Shown here: positions 33,352 to 42,904 of the stretch, in pieces | Layout of the letters: the number at the start of each line of letters is the position of its first letter | Numbering within the stretch: position 1 is the stretch's first letter | Source of the DNA: JAILZP01 sp037444185 | GTDB taxonomy: Bacteria > Bacillota > Desulfotomaculia > Desulfotomaculales > Desulfocucumaceae | Direction of reading: 5' to 3' | Assembly: GCA_037444185.1 (NCBI GenBank) | Contig: JBBIMW010000006.1 | Coordinates: forward strand, 1 to 64,000 | Length of the DNA stretch: 64,000 bases | Made by a program: the position numbers and the translations under genes | Notes under the pieces: generated by a model | What the model saw: only the letters and a program-made list of their open reading frames with translations | What the model was told of the DNA's origin: nothing | The model's database searches: none

Positions 33352-35079
33352 TTAAAAATTGAAAACGCTGTCCAGCTGTTCGTCCGACACGTCGAACCTG
33401 GTATTGTGCGGCGGCAGTTCCTCGGTCTGGAAAAACTCCGGCAGGCGGTCGCCGGCGCCGGTGAAACCCGCCCTCAGGTTAAACTCCCTCTCCACCTTAA
33501 GTATGTTCCGGCCCAGGGCCATCACGTCGGCGGCGGTGAGGCTGACACCGTACTGGGCGTTGATCATGTCAATAATGGCGGGCAGTCCCTCGGGATTGTC
33601 CAACACCGGAAAGGCCACAAACAGGCACAGCCCGGTGGAGTCCACGGCGGCGGTGGCTATCTGCAGATTCCGGGAAAGTTCGGCCTGTCCGTCCGGCAAC
33701 AGCGGGTTGACCTGTCCCCCCACGCTGAGTATATTGGCGGTCACTGCATAGCCGGCGGTGTGGTCTGCCCCCATGGGAGAAGTGGCGTAGGTTACACCGT
33801 TGCCCTTGCAGGATCTGGGATCGTATGCCGGAATGCCCTGGCCCTTCACCGCCGGAATCCTGGTCACCCCGTAAGCCTTGCCGGCCAGCAGGGCGCCGCA
33901 GCCGATGATGCGGCCCAAAGGAGTGCCCCTGCCCACTTCCTCCAGGGCGGCGATGGCGGCCTCTCCGTCTCCGAAGGGAATCAGTCCTGCCTCCATCAAC
34001 ACGCCCAGGGTGCAGCCGGTTTCTATGGTGTCCAGCCCCACATCGTTGCAGATGTAATTGAGCCTGGCCACCACATCCAGGTCCCCTATCTCCAGATTCG
34101 GACCGAAGGCCCAGGCGGTCTCGTACTCCACGGGGGCACAGACCTTGCCGTCCGGCATGGGATACACATTGGAACAGCGCATTACACAGCCGGGATGGCA
34201 GGCGTGGGTCGCCTTACCGCCCCGGGCGACGGCCACTTCAGCCAGCTTCTCGCCGGAAACCTCGCCGGCCCGGTCAAACCTGCCGAAGCGGAAGTTCCTG
34301 GTGGGCAGTGTGCCGGCCTCATTGATTATGTTCATCAATACGTTGGTGCCGTATGCCGGGAGTCCCTTCCCGGTGATGGGATTATCCATCAGTATCTTGG
34401 CAAATTTTTTGGCCGCATCCTTGAATTTTTCCTGATCCTTGACGGGGGCGTCAAAGGTGCCGGGACTGTCCACCACAATGGCCTTGACCTTCTTGGATCC
34501 CATCACCGCCCCCAGGCCCCCCCTCCCGGCGTAGCGGCTGCTGTTGCCATCGCTGTCGTTGTTGGCCACACCGGCGGCCAGGAGCTTCATTTCTCCGGCG
34601 GGGCCGATGGTGATCACAGCCGCCTTTTGCCCGTAGCGCTCCCTGCAGATGGCGGTGACCTCGTAGGTGCCCTTGCCGGCCAAGTCTCCGGCGTCAAATA
34701 TTTCCGCGCCGCCGGAGGTTATTTTAACCCCGATCCAGCCGCTGTCGCCGGGCATTCCTTCCAATACAACGGCTTTGACACCCAGGCTGGCCAGCTTCTG
34801 GGAGGTTATCCCTCCAGCGTTTGCCTCTTTTATAGTGCCTGTCAGGGGGCTTTTGCCACCCACCGAGAGGCGCCCGGAAGAGGGGGCACTGGTGCCGGAG
34901 AGCAGTCCGGGTGCGATGACCAGCTTGTTCAGCGGCCCCAGCGGATCGCAGGTGGCGGGCACTTCGTCCGATACCATCTGAGAGGTCAGGGCCCTTCCGC
35001 CCAAAGCGGCGTATTTTTCCGGAACTTCCTCGTAATTGATTTTTCCGGTTGCCGTGTTGACACGTAAGATACTGGCCAC
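33352..35079 (-). CDS. aor: Aldehyde:ferredoxin oxidoreductase, tungsten pterin family
   Basis: This AOR-family protein has about 575 residues from GTG 35079, which follows AAGGAGG. The 44-residue upstream extension is discarded. It has N-terminal GGRALTSQMV, PLTGTIKEANAGG and RYAGRGGLGAVMGSKKVKAIVV. The 4Fe-4S ligand pattern CHPGCVMRC lies near residue 295, with a fourth Cys in TGLCLFVAF near residue 484. Pterin-binding DLDVVARLNYICNDVGLDTIETG and YDPRSCKGNGVTYATSPMGADHTAGYA follow. It oxidises aldehydes to acids with reduced ferredoxin, or runs in reverse. It heads the cofactor genes downstream. Confidence 0.92.
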   Translation of the reverse strand: MASILRVNTATGKINYEEVPEKYAALGGRALTSQMVSDEVPATCDPLGPLNKLVIAPGLLSGTSAPSSGRLSVGGKSPLTGTIKEANAGGITSQKLASLGVKAVVLEGMPGDSGWIGVKITSGGAEIFDAGDLAGKGTYEVTAICRERYGQKAAVITIGPAGEMKLLAAGVANNDSDGNSSRYAGRGGLGAVMGSKKVKAIVVDSPGTFDAPVKDQEKFKDAAKKFAKILMDNPITGKGLPAYGTNVLMNIINEAGTLPTRNFRFGRFDRAGEVSGEKLAEVAVARGGKATHACHPGCVMRCSNVYPMPDGKVCAPVEYETAWAFGPNLEIGDLDVVARLNYICNDVGLDTIETGCTLGVLMEAGLIPFGDGEAAIAALEEVGRGTPLGRIIGCGALLAGKAYGVTRIPAVKGQGIPAYDPRSCKGNGVTYATSPMGADHTAGYAVTANILSVGGQVNPLLPDGQAELSRNLQIATAAVDSTGLCLFVAFPVLDNPEGLPAIIDMINAQYGVSLTAADVMALGRNILKVEREFNLRAGFTGAGDRLPEFFQTEELPPHNTRFDVSDEQLDSVFNF

Positions 35080-35267
35080 TGCAAAGAACCTCCTTGCCTT
35101 TGGATTTTTGCATATTTTCGCCGCAAACAATTCTTTTTCCTGCATTAGCTGTTGCCGCACCCGCACCGGGAAAAACAAATTTTTCAGACTGACGGCACAA
35201 TCCGGCCACAATTTGATAATTTATTTAACATATTTTGAAGGAATTTGCCGTTTTTTACCGAAACATT

Positions 35268-35419
35268 AAAGAACAAATTCGCCCTTCGGGCGACTGGAGT
35301 CCAGAATCCAGGAGTCAGAATCCAGAATAAAAGGAACCTTATTTAATTTATCCACAAAACCTGTGAAAGCATAATTTCCTATACATTAAAAAAGCCGCCC
35401 GCAGAGCGGCTGGAACACA
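35268..35419 (+). repeat. Dispersed leader repeat, copy A
   Basis: About 150 bases match the minus strand of 50581-50729 at roughly nine in ten positions by eye. The element opens with AAGAACAAATT and a CGCCC-TTC-GGGCG hairpin, has TCCAGAATCC-type repeats and a conserved TTATTTAATTTATCCACAAA core, and ends in an AGCCGC / GCGGCT hairpin. No coding potential. It lies 62 bases before the lipoprotein gene at 35481 and in its direction. Confidence 0.82.
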
Positions 35420-35480
35420 GGAGACAGAACGAGGTATACAGTATGAGCATCCGTTATAACTGTATCAAGCGGGTGATTAA

Positions 35481-36410
35481 ATGAAAACTAGGCGCCTCAC
35501 CGTTATTTGGCTTTTCATGGCCGTCATTGCCCTGGCGGGCTGCGGACAGGAAGAGGGTGCGAAAATAGGCGTCACCGCACCTCCCCCCAATGAAGCCCAG
35601 TCCGCCAAAAACACCGCGCCCCCGGCCCCGGCGGCGGCCGGAAAAGATGCGGCGGCGGCCGGCGGAAAGGATTCCCGGCCAGTCACCGTCATACTGCCCC
35701 TGCCCGATCTGGTGGCGGCCGATACCATTGAAATAAAGGGCAAAACCAGGCCCGGCGGCAAAATATTCATTAACGGCCGGGAGGCGGCCTTAAGCCCGGC
35801 CGGCGATTTCGCATTCCCCTTCAGTCTTCAAGTGGGAAAAAACGAAATAAAGGTGGTCACCCTGGGCAAGGAAAAAATAGAGGACACCAGGATATTTAAC
35901 ATAGAGCGCAGGCCACCGCCTCCAAGGCTCACGGTTATATCCCCGGAGCGGTCGGACAGTGAGAGCCTGGTCATATCAGGACAAACCGAAAAGGGCTGTG
36001 TTGTATACGTCAACTCCACCGTGGCCAGGCCCGATCGGGAAGGCGGCTTTACATCCACGGTGCAGCTCAAAGAGGGGGAAAACAGCATTAAAGTCACCTC
36101 CACCAATAGAGACGGGGGCACCGCCGTGGTGGAGAAAAAGGTGGCCTTCAACCCGGCCGACCCGAGGCTGCAGGTGATTGTGCCGGAAGAAACCAGGAGC
36201 AAACAGGTCACCATAAGCGGCATCACAGACACCGATACGGTGCTGGTGCTATATGTAAACGACGTTAAAACAGATATAAACCTGCAAAACGGAATTTTCA
36301 GCGGCACCATCACGCTGGCGGAGGGGGTCAACTCCGTCACCGTTGCCGCCGTCAACAAATGGGGCAAAAAATCATCCGTTTCCAGGAACATACTGTACAG
36401 CGCCCAATAG
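35481..36410 (+). CDS. Lipoprotein with three Ig-like beta-sandwich repeats
   Basis: This 309-residue protein has a signal peptide ending in lipobox LAGC, then an Ala/Pro/Gly-rich spacer and three repeats of about 85 residues. Each repeat has the form I-x-G-x-T-x-x-G-x-x-V/I-x-V/I-N-G and a V/L-x-x-G-x-N-x-I/V-x-V turn (KTRPGGKIFINGREA, QTEKGCVVYVNSTVA, ITDTDTVLVLYVNDVK). This is a glucodextranase-B/Big_9-like fold for surface display or binding. Function unknown. It sits 24 bases before another small lipoprotein and downstream of repeat copy A. Confidence 0.85.
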   Translation: MKTRRLTVIWLFMAVIALAGCGQEEGAKIGVTAPPPNEAQSAKNTAPPAPAAAGKDAAAAGGKDSRPVTVILPLPDLVAADTIEIKGKTRPGGKIFINGREAALSPAGDFAFPFSLQVGKNEIKVVTLGKEKIEDTRIFNIERRPPPPRLTVISPERSDSESLVISGQTEKGCVVYVNSTVARPDREGGFTSTVQLKEGENSIKVTSTNRDGGTAVVEKKVAFNPADPRLQVIVPEETRSKQVTISGITDTDTVLVLYVNDVKTDINLQNGIFSGTITLAEGVNSVTVAAVNKWGKKSSVSRNILYSAQ

Positions 36411-36433
36411 GTGAAACAATTGGAGGACCGGCT

Positions 36434-36934
36434 ATGCTCAAAAAACACTTGGCAGTTACAATACTGCTGATCACAGCGCTGCTGGCGGCGTCAGGCTGCA
36501 GCAGCAAAAACCCGGCCCTGAACCAGAATGTCAAAACTCTGGTCACCGGCTATCAACAGTCCATGGTGACCTTTTTCGACATTAAAAATATGCAGGATAA
36601 TTCCGCACTGTTGACCCAAATCAACGACAACATGAGAAAGATTGAGGACAGCAAGAAAAAACTGGCCCAAATCAGCGGCTACGCGGAGGTGTTGACAGAT
36701 GAAAAAGCCAAGGCCGAGCTGGTGAATTTTATCAACATCTGCAGGGAAAGGGAAAAGCTGGCACTCAAATACCTCAACGATATCCGCCGGGATCTGGATC
36801 ACAGGTACAAAAACCCCGACTCCCCGGTCAATATCAACGCATACATAACCAACATCCCCAACCATCTGCTGGATCTGGAGTACCGCTCCGAGCAGTCCGT
36901 CCAGCGCCTGGAAAAAATGCTAAACAAAAAGTAG
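36434..36934 (+). CDS. Small helical lipoprotein of unknown function
   Basis: This 166-residue protein starts at ATG 36434 behind TGGAGGA. A signal peptide ends in AASGC, and the rest is mostly predicted helix with a heptad-like middle (LTQINDNMRKIEDSKKKLAQISGYAEVL). The C-terminal stretch reads LLDLEYRSEQSVQRLEKMLNKK. It is likely anchored to the outer face of the membrane. No family is recognised. It forms a two-gene unit with the Ig-repeat lipoprotein. Confidence 0.8.
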   Translation: MLKKHLAVTILLITALLAASGCSSKNPALNQNVKTLVTGYQQSMVTFFDIKNMQDNSALLTQINDNMRKIEDSKKKLAQISGYAEVLTDEKAKAELVNFINICREREKLALKYLNDIRRDLDHRYKNPDSPVNINAYITNIPNHLLDLEYRSEQSVQRLEKMLNKK

Positions 36935-36970
36935 CTGATAAAAGGGCCGGCTCCTGCCCGCAACCAAGCA

Positions 36971-37420
36971 TTACTTCTTTCTCAGTTCCTCCCCCAGCAG
37001 GGCGGCCAATTCGGGGTTCTTTCCCTTGACCATGGCCAGGTACATAAACACACTGCCGGGATAATTTATGTTCTCGCTGAGAATTGTATTCTCCATGCTG
37101 GTCCGCACCAGGGCCACCACGCAGTCAGGGTTGTGGTTATCCCGGCATTCTTTGCACTGCCGGCATGTCTCGGCCAAAACAGGAGCCACCACCTCGGGGT
37201 AGTACGGCTTGAAATCCCCCTTGGGCACCAGTCCGTGGGCCCCCGGTATGTCCAGCAGGCCCCTTTGACCGGCATAGGCCGCCACCTTCCGGGAAAAGCC
37301 CACCAGACAGGCCGGCTCCTTGCAATCGGGCGTACCCTGATAATCACAGTGCTGGCAAATATTATTCAGCCGGGAAATAATCTTTTCCAGGTCTACTCCC
37401 CCGGGTAAAGCTGTTCTCAC
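36971..37420 (-). CDS. Cys-rich conserved-type protein next to a sulfite-reductase-like gene
   Basis: This 149-residue protein has paired Cys motifs ICQHCDYQGTPDCKEPACLVGF and TCRQCKECRDNHNPDCVVALVRTSMEN, which together could hold an iron-sulfur cluster or zinc. No signal peptide. It is not a ferredoxin of known type and I do not recognise a family. It is 18 bases downstream of the siroheme protein gene, so the two probably work together, for example as an electron or metal partner. Confidence 0.75.
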   Translation of the reverse strand: MRTALPGGVDLEKIISRLNNICQHCDYQGTPDCKEPACLVGFSRKVAAYAGQRGLLDIPGAHGLVPKGDFKPYYPEVVAPVLAETCRQCKECRDNHNPDCVVALVRTSMENTILSENINYPGSVFMYLAMVKGKNPELAALLGEELRKK

Positions 37421-37438
37421 AAAATCATCCCCCTTGCA

Positions 37439-38146
37439 TTATGTTTCCAGAAATTTAGTGAAATCCTCGGGGGGCTTAACCTCATCCCCCTTCACCGGCC
37501 GGTCCGGCGAAAATGGATCCAGCCCCAGCCGCGCTATGGCCCGCCCCAGTTTTTCCCCCGGCTCACCCAACGCCTTAAATCGATCCAGCACATGGCCGAT
37601 CAAAAAGAACACATCCTCTTTTGCCGCCCGCCGGGCGATTACCACTCCGTGCAGCGGCCTGGAACTTCCCCCGTAACCCCCTATGGCCACATCGAACACA
37701 TCCCGCCCCGACGCCACCACTCCCAGGTCGGCACAATAAGGGTCGGTACATCCCCGCGGACAGCCGGCCACGGCTATTTTAAAATCCTTAGGCACCGCCA
37801 GGCCCATGTATCTTTCCTGTATCTCGATCCCCAGATCCAGCGCCTCCCCGATGGACCGGGGGCAAAGGGCGCTGTTTCCGGCACAGGCCTTCACCGCCCT
37901 GACCACATTGCCGTATGGTGACACTTTCAGGCCCAGCTCCGGGAGGGATCCCACCAGTTTGTCCACACCGTCCCCGCCCAAAACCGCCACCAGGGTCTGG
38001 CGGGAGGTCAGCTTCAGCCTGAACACCCCGCATTCCTCCGCCATCCTGGCCAGCCCGGACAGCTGTCCGGGGGTCAAAACGCCGCAGGCGGCCACAATGT
38101 CCACGGCCACCATTCCGTTTCTTTGTTTGAAAACACCTTCTCCCAT
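37439..38146 (-). CDS. Minimal siroheme/4Fe-4S nitrite/sulfite reductase-like protein
   Basis: This 235-residue protein from ATG 38146 (GGAGAAGG upstream) has one ferredoxin-like half-domain (LKLTSRQTLVAVLGG) and one siroheme domain. The cluster motif is CAGNSALCP (Cys-x5-Cys) plus CPRGCTDPYC (Cys-x3-Cys), as in sulfite and nitrite reductases. True assimilatory enzymes have two fused copies, about twice this length. It resembles the small single-copy sulfite-reductase-like proteins of anaerobes, whose substrate is uncertain. It is paired with the Cys-rich protein downstream. Confidence 0.83.
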   Translation of the reverse strand: MGEGVFKQRNGMVAVDIVAACGVLTPGQLSGLARMAEECGVFRLKLTSRQTLVAVLGGDGVDKLVGSLPELGLKVSPYGNVVRAVKACAGNSALCPRSIGEALDLGIEIQERYMGLAVPKDFKIAVAGCPRGCTDPYCADLGVVASGRDVFDVAIGGYGGSSRPLHGVVIARRAAKEDVFFLIGHVLDRFKALGEPGEKLGRAIARLGLDPFSPDRPVKGDEVKPPEDFTKFLET

Positions 38147-38279
38147 GACCTTCTCCTTTCTCTCCATCCATAGTCCGCGGCACCACGGCCGGCCTGTTTT
38201 TCAGGTATAGAATTCTGCAAAATATTGGCCGTTCCTTTACAAACCTGCACAATGATGTCAAAATTTCTGCCCTGCCAAA

Positions 38280-40664
38280 TCACTTGCCGGTTACGGCAAC
38301 CCTGATTTTCCTCCCGTCACAACTGAACATCACCAGCCCGTCCCGGTCGGTGCGATAAACCGGCCTGCCGCCCGCCGACAAAAGGGAAAGGGCGGTGGGA
38401 TCCGGCTGGCCGAAGGAATTCCTGCCCACCGACACCACAGACACCTCCGGCTGCACCCGGCCGACGAATTCCGGCAGCAAATACCTGCTCCCGTGGTGAG
38501 GCGCCTTGAGAACACTGTGCCTGAGTCCGGCGCCCCTTTCCAACAGCCTGGCCTGCCCTTCAATTTCAATATCACCGGTGAGCAGAAAGGATTTTTCCCC
38601 ATATCTTACGGACAGCACCACCGAATTGTTGTTCAGATCCGATCCGGTACCAATCAAAATATCCGGCCCGGGCCCCAGCACCTCCACCTGTACCCGCTGA
38701 TCCAAAGCGATCATCTCTCCGGAATAAACCTCCCTTACCGGGACTTTCATTTCTTTAAACCGGCCCAAGATCCTTCTGTAGGCCGGATCCAGCGGCTCCA
38801 GGGAATCTTCCCCCAGCCCCGCCGGGGAAATCAGAACCGCCCCAATTTTAAAACGGCCCATCAGGTATCCCGCCCCGGCGGCGTGGTCTTCGTGGGGATG
38901 GGTCAGGACCAGGGCGTCCAGCTCCTTTATCCCCAGCCGCCTGAGATAGGAAGCCACCACTTCTCCGGCGCCCCGCCCCTCCCTGAACTCTTCCTTCCAC
39001 CCCCCGGCGTCCACCAGCATATTTTTTCCGTTGGGAAAACGGATCAGTATGCTGTCTCCCTGGCCCACATCCAGCACGTGCACCCGCAACTCCCCGCCCC
39101 CCTGCACCACGGCCCCCCATATGGGCACGGCCAGGGAAAGAACCAGAAGTCCGGCCATGACCTTCCGCAAAAGGAAAGGTGGTTTTTCCCCCGGCCCCCT
39201 TTCCCGGGCCAGCAAGGCCAGGGAAACATACCACAGCGCCGTGGCCGCAGCCGGCGGAGCGACAATATAATAGACCCCCCCCGGAAGGCTGTGCACCAGG
39301 TTTACCACCAACAACATCAAGTCCAGCAGGGCTTCCGTGGCAAAATTGATCACCAGGGCAATCTTCAAATGCAGCAAGCCCCCCAGGGCCGCCAGCATTC
39401 CCAGGGGCAAGATCAGCCCCACCAGGGGTACCGCCAGAAGATTGGCAGGAACCGAAACCAGAGAAAACAAATTGTAGTAGTAGGCCACCAGGGGCAAGAT
39501 TCCGGCCTGGGCCCCCAGGGTAACCGAGAGGCATCCCCTGACCCAGGGCCTGGCAATGCCTGCGGACTCCAGCCCCTTATCAATTGCACGGCCCACATGC
39601 AATATCCCCCAGGTGGCCCCGAAGGAGAGCTGAAAGCCAGGCTCAAACAGCGACCCCGGGGAAAAGGCCAGAATTATTAATGCCGGCGCCGCCAGGGTGG
39701 TGGGCCAGTCCCTTTCCCGGCCCAGACGATTCCCCAGGAGGTAGATCCAGGCCATCAGCGCGGCCCTGGTCACCGCCGGTCCCATCCCGGTGATGTAGGT
39801 ATAGGCAATCAATACCGCTGTCAACACCGGGAAGCTGAACCGTTGCAGCCCCGCCAGCCCCAGCAGGCCCATCACCCCGGCTGCCACCAGACCCACATGC
39901 AGTCCGCTCACCGACAATATGTGCACAACCCCGGCCTCGTTGAAAACCTCCCTGGTGTCCCGGTCTATATCCCCCCTGCTGCCGAAAACAATGCCGTTGA
40001 CCAGAGCGGCATGGGCCGGGTCCAGGGTGGCCCCGGCAACCTCCACAAGCCTCTGCTTGGCCCTGAGGGCAGCACCAGCCAAGGGATTTCCCCGTCCGGA
40101 GGCTATCTTCTCGACACTTTCCCTTTCTTTTACGTTAATCAGGGCCCATATACCCCTGGAGGACAGGTATTTGCCGTAGTTAAACTGGCCCGGATTGCCC
40201 GGGGCGGCGGGAAGATAAGGCCTCCCTTCCACCCTGACGGCGTCCCCGTAACCAAAGTCCGTCTTCCGGCCCGGAATGCGCAACAGCACCCGTCCTCCGG
40301 TGTTGAACAATCCGCCCCCGTAAAAAACTTTTTCCACCTCTATTTCGTAAACAGTACCGTCCCCTCTCACGTCGGGATCCCTGCAGACGTAACCCTCCAA
40401 CGTCACCATCAGCCCCAGGAACCTTTCCGCCGGGTGACCCGGACTCACCCGGCCCGGCGACTCCAGAGCGGCGCCCAACAGAAAAAAAACCACCAGCAGG
40501 GCAAAGAACACGTCCCGCTTAAAAATAAAAAAAATAACCGCCGTCAGCACCGTGGCCGCCAGTGCGGAGATAAAACAGGCCGGCGGCGGAGGGTCCAGCG
40601 TGCCCGAAAGGGCTATTCCCACCGCGAAGGCCAGGGTTATATAAACCAGGGGACGGGATTTCAA
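38280..40664 (-). CDS. comEC: DNA uptake channel ComEC/Rec2
   Basis: This 794-residue protein has an N-terminal pair of helices, a DUF4131/OB-like region, and the competence domain with VNGIVFGSRGDIDRDTREVFNEAGVVHILSVSGLHVGLVAAGV near residue 225. Many membrane helices follow. The C-terminal metallo-beta-lactamase domain has HVLDVGQGDSILIRFPNG and LTHPHEDHAAGAGYL. ComEC carries single-stranded DNA across the membrane during transformation. Length matches the family. comEA lies 8 kb away on the same strand rather than adjacent. Confidence 0.93.
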   Translation of the reverse strand: MKSRPLVYITLAFAVGIALSGTLDPPPPACFISALAATVLTAVIFFIFKRDVFFALLVVFFLLGAALESPGRVSPGHPAERFLGLMVTLEGYVCRDPDVRGDGTVYEIEVEKVFYGGGLFNTGGRVLLRIPGRKTDFGYGDAVRVEGRPYLPAAPGNPGQFNYGKYLSSRGIWALINVKERESVEKIASGRGNPLAGAALRAKQRLVEVAGATLDPAHAALVNGIVFGSRGDIDRDTREVFNEAGVVHILSVSGLHVGLVAAGVMGLLGLAGLQRFSFPVLTAVLIAYTYITGMGPAVTRAALMAWIYLLGNRLGRERDWPTTLAAPALIILAFSPGSLFEPGFQLSFGATWGILHVGRAIDKGLESAGIARPWVRGCLSVTLGAQAGILPLVAYYYNLFSLVSVPANLLAVPLVGLILPLGMLAALGGLLHLKIALVINFATEALLDLMLLVVNLVHSLPGGVYYIVAPPAAATALWYVSLALLARERGPGEKPPFLLRKVMAGLLVLSLAVPIWGAVVQGGGELRVHVLDVGQGDSILIRFPNGKNMLVDAGGWKEEFREGRGAGEVVASYLRRLGIKELDALVLTHPHEDHAAGAGYLMGRFKIGAVLISPAGLGEDSLEPLDPAYRRILGRFKEMKVPVREVYSGEMIALDQRVQVEVLGPGPDILIGTGSDLNNNSVVLSVRYGEKSFLLTGDIEIEGQARLLERGAGLRHSVLKAPHHGSRYLLPEFVGRVQPEVSVVSVGRNSFGQPDPTALSLLSAGGRPVYRTDRDGLVMFSCDGRKIRVAVTGK

Positions 40665-40849
40665 TTCGTCCTTACCTCCGGTGATGCGCCATTAATTTAC
40701 TAATTTTAATACCATTCTCCATAGTCTCTAATATTTCCTTTCAGTTCCATAAAAGCGCAGCCGTCCATAGACACTATACTTTTATTTGACCGGGTGATAA
40801 GCTATATAATATCAATTCGCAATTACAGCCCCACCGGAGTGATTTTACC

Positions 40850-42898
40850 ATGCTGATCAAAGAAATTATGTCTTTCGCCTCAAAGGTTGCCTATAAAACG
40901 AAAATAAAGGATGCGGTCCGGCAAATGCACCGGGAGAAGTGCGAGTATCTGGTGGTGGTGGATGAAGAGGATCGCCCCACCGGTGTTTTCGGCCCCAAAC
41001 AGCTGCTGGATTACGCCGCGGGCTGTTGCGGCCCAGACGTTCCGGTGGAAGTCCGGGCTGAAAAATTTCATACTGTAAGTCCTTTTGAGACACTGGGAAA
41101 AGCGAAGGGCGGCGATGGCCGCTACCTGCTGGCCACGGAAGAAGAAGGACGGACCGCCGGCGTCATCCCCCCGGACTCCACCCTGGCAAAATACGATAAT
41201 ATTATCAACCGCCTCAAGACCATGCTGGACGCCACCTATAACGCCATCATCGAGGTTGACCGGGAAGGCCGCATTGTCACAATCAACCAGGCCATGGAAA
41301 AAGTTTTGGGAATGCAGTCCGGGGAACTGATGGGCAGGCCTATCGTGGAAATAATCCCCACCACAGGCCTCATCGAAGTGGTAAGGGACGGCATGCCTCA
41401 AATCGGAAGGCAAACCACCATCGGGGAAAAAACATACATCAGCAACCGCACACCCGTGATCCAGGAAGGAAATGTTGTCGGGGCCGTGGCTATACTGCAG
41501 GACATCACCGAGCTGAAACAGGCCGTCGACGAATTGGCCAGCGAGCGCAACGACCGTGAGCTGCTGGAAACCATACTTGAGAACACCTACGAGGGAATTG
41601 TGGTGGTGGACAATCAGTGCAAAATCACCATGTTGAGCCAGACCTACGCAGAATTCCTGGGAGTCAGGAGGGAAGATGTCATCGGCAAAGATGTAAGGGA
41701 CGTAATAGAAAACACCCGCATGCATATAGTGGTCAGAACCGGCGTTCCCGAACTGGATCAGGTCCAGAGGATCAGGGGCAACGATATGATCTGCATGCGC
41801 ATTCCCATCATTAGAAACGGAAAAGTTGTATGCGCGGTGGGGAAGGTGATGTTCCGGGACGTCAGCCAGCTGAAGACTCTGGCCGTAAAAGTGGCCCAGC
41901 TGCAACACCAGCTGGAGTACTACAAGGGTGAGCTGAAGAAACACCAGGGGACCAAATACTGTATTGACAGCATAGTGGGCCAAAGCCCCCAGATTGAAAG
42001 ACTTAAAACCGTCGCCCTGAAAGTGGCCAAAAGTTCTTCCACCGTGCTCATACTGGGTGAAAGCGGCACCGGCAAAGAACTGGTGGCCCACGCCATCCAC
42101 AATGCCAGCCCGCGCTGCCTCGGCCCCTTTGTCCGGGTCAACTGCGCCGCACTGCCGGAGAATCTTTTGGAAAGCGAGCTTTTTGGCTATCTGGAAGGAT
42201 CCTTCACCGGCGCCAAAAAGGGCGGCAAAATGGGCAAATTCGAGCTGGCCGACGGCGGAACCATATTCCTTGATGAAATAGGGGACATGCCCTTGAATAT
42301 GCAGGCGAAAATACTGCGGGTGCTTCAGGAAAAGGAGATCGAACGGATAGGCGGAAACAGCCCCAAAAAAGTAGATGTGCGGGTTATCGCGGCAACCAAC
42401 AGGGATCTGGAGGAAATGGTCAGATTAGACAAATTCCGGGAAGATCTTTTTTACAGGCTGAACGTGGTAACCATGGAATTGCCTCCGCTAAGGGAAAGGA
42501 AAGAGGATATTGACTGCCTGGCGGAATTTTTTCTGGATAAACTTTCCCGTCAGCTGGGCTGCGGTAAAAAGAGAATTTCCAGCGATGCCATGGCTTTGCT
42601 TCACCGGCACCGCTGGCCGGGAAACATCCGGGAACTGGAAAATGCTCTGGAGAGGGCCCTTAATATAATGGACGGGGACACCGTCACCGCGGCCCACCTG
42701 CCCTATTATCTGGTCAAAGGCCATCCGGCGGACGGTGAAAAGAATCTGGGGCCCCTCAAGGAGGCACTGGAAACATTCGAAAAAAATATTATTTTAAGGG
42801 CCCTGGACATTGCCGGTGGAAACAAGCTGTCTGCCGCCAGAATGTTGAGGCTTAGCAAATCCACTTTTTATGAAAAGATTGCCCGGCATAATATATAG
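40850..42898 (+). CDS. Sigma-54-dependent activator with CBS and two PAS domains
   Basis: This 682-residue protein has a CBS-like domain (about 1-100) and two PAS domains (about 120-225 and 240-345). The AAA+ domain has Walker A GESGTGKE near residue 403, the sigma-54 contact loop as GSFTGA rather than GAFTGA near residue 450, and Walker B GGTIFLDEIGDMP. An R-finger region follows, and a Fis-type helix-turn-helix closes the protein (KLSAARMLRLSKSTFYEKIA). It hydrolyses ATP to open sigma-54 promoters. Three palindromes and a -24/-12 promoter lie directly downstream, so the CoA-transferase and TRAP genes are its likely targets. The inducing signal is unknown. Confidence 0.93.
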   Translation: MLIKEIMSFASKVAYKTKIKDAVRQMHREKCEYLVVVDEEDRPTGVFGPKQLLDYAAGCCGPDVPVEVRAEKFHTVSPFETLGKAKGGDGRYLLATEEEGRTAGVIPPDSTLAKYDNIINRLKTMLDATYNAIIEVDREGRIVTINQAMEKVLGMQSGELMGRPIVEIIPTTGLIEVVRDGMPQIGRQTTIGEKTYISNRTPVIQEGNVVGAVAILQDITELKQAVDELASERNDRELLETILENTYEGIVVVDNQCKITMLSQTYAEFLGVRREDVIGKDVRDVIENTRMHIVVRTGVPELDQVQRIRGNDMICMRIPIIRNGKVVCAVGKVMFRDVSQLKTLAVKVAQLQHQLEYYKGELKKHQGTKYCIDSIVGQSPQIERLKTVALKVAKSSSTVLILGESGTGKELVAHAIHNASPRCLGPFVRVNCAALPENLLESELFGYLEGSFTGAKKGGKMGKFELADGGTIFLDEIGDMPLNMQAKILRVLQEKEIERIGGNSPKKVDVRVIAATNRDLEEMVRLDKFREDLFYRLNVVTMELPPLRERKEDIDCLAEFFLDKLSRQLGCGKKRISSDAMALLHRHRWPGNIRELENALERALNIMDGDTVTAAHLPYYLVKGHPADGEKNLGPLKEALETFEKNIILRALDIAGGNKLSAARMLRLSKSTFYEKIARHNI

Positions 42899-42904
42899 CC
42901 GGTA

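Noticed and set aside
33406..35067. 553-codon plus-strand frame antisense to aor
   Set aside because: Exact shadow of the well-supported AOR gene; His/Gly/Gln-rich product with no domain.
38493..39680. 395-codon plus-strand frame antisense to comEC
   Set aside because: Shadow of ComEC, full of Gln/Gly/Pro, no start signal.
40880..42100. 406-codon minus-strand frame antisense to the sigma-54 activator
   Set aside because: Shadow frame; the plus-strand protein has every expected motif.
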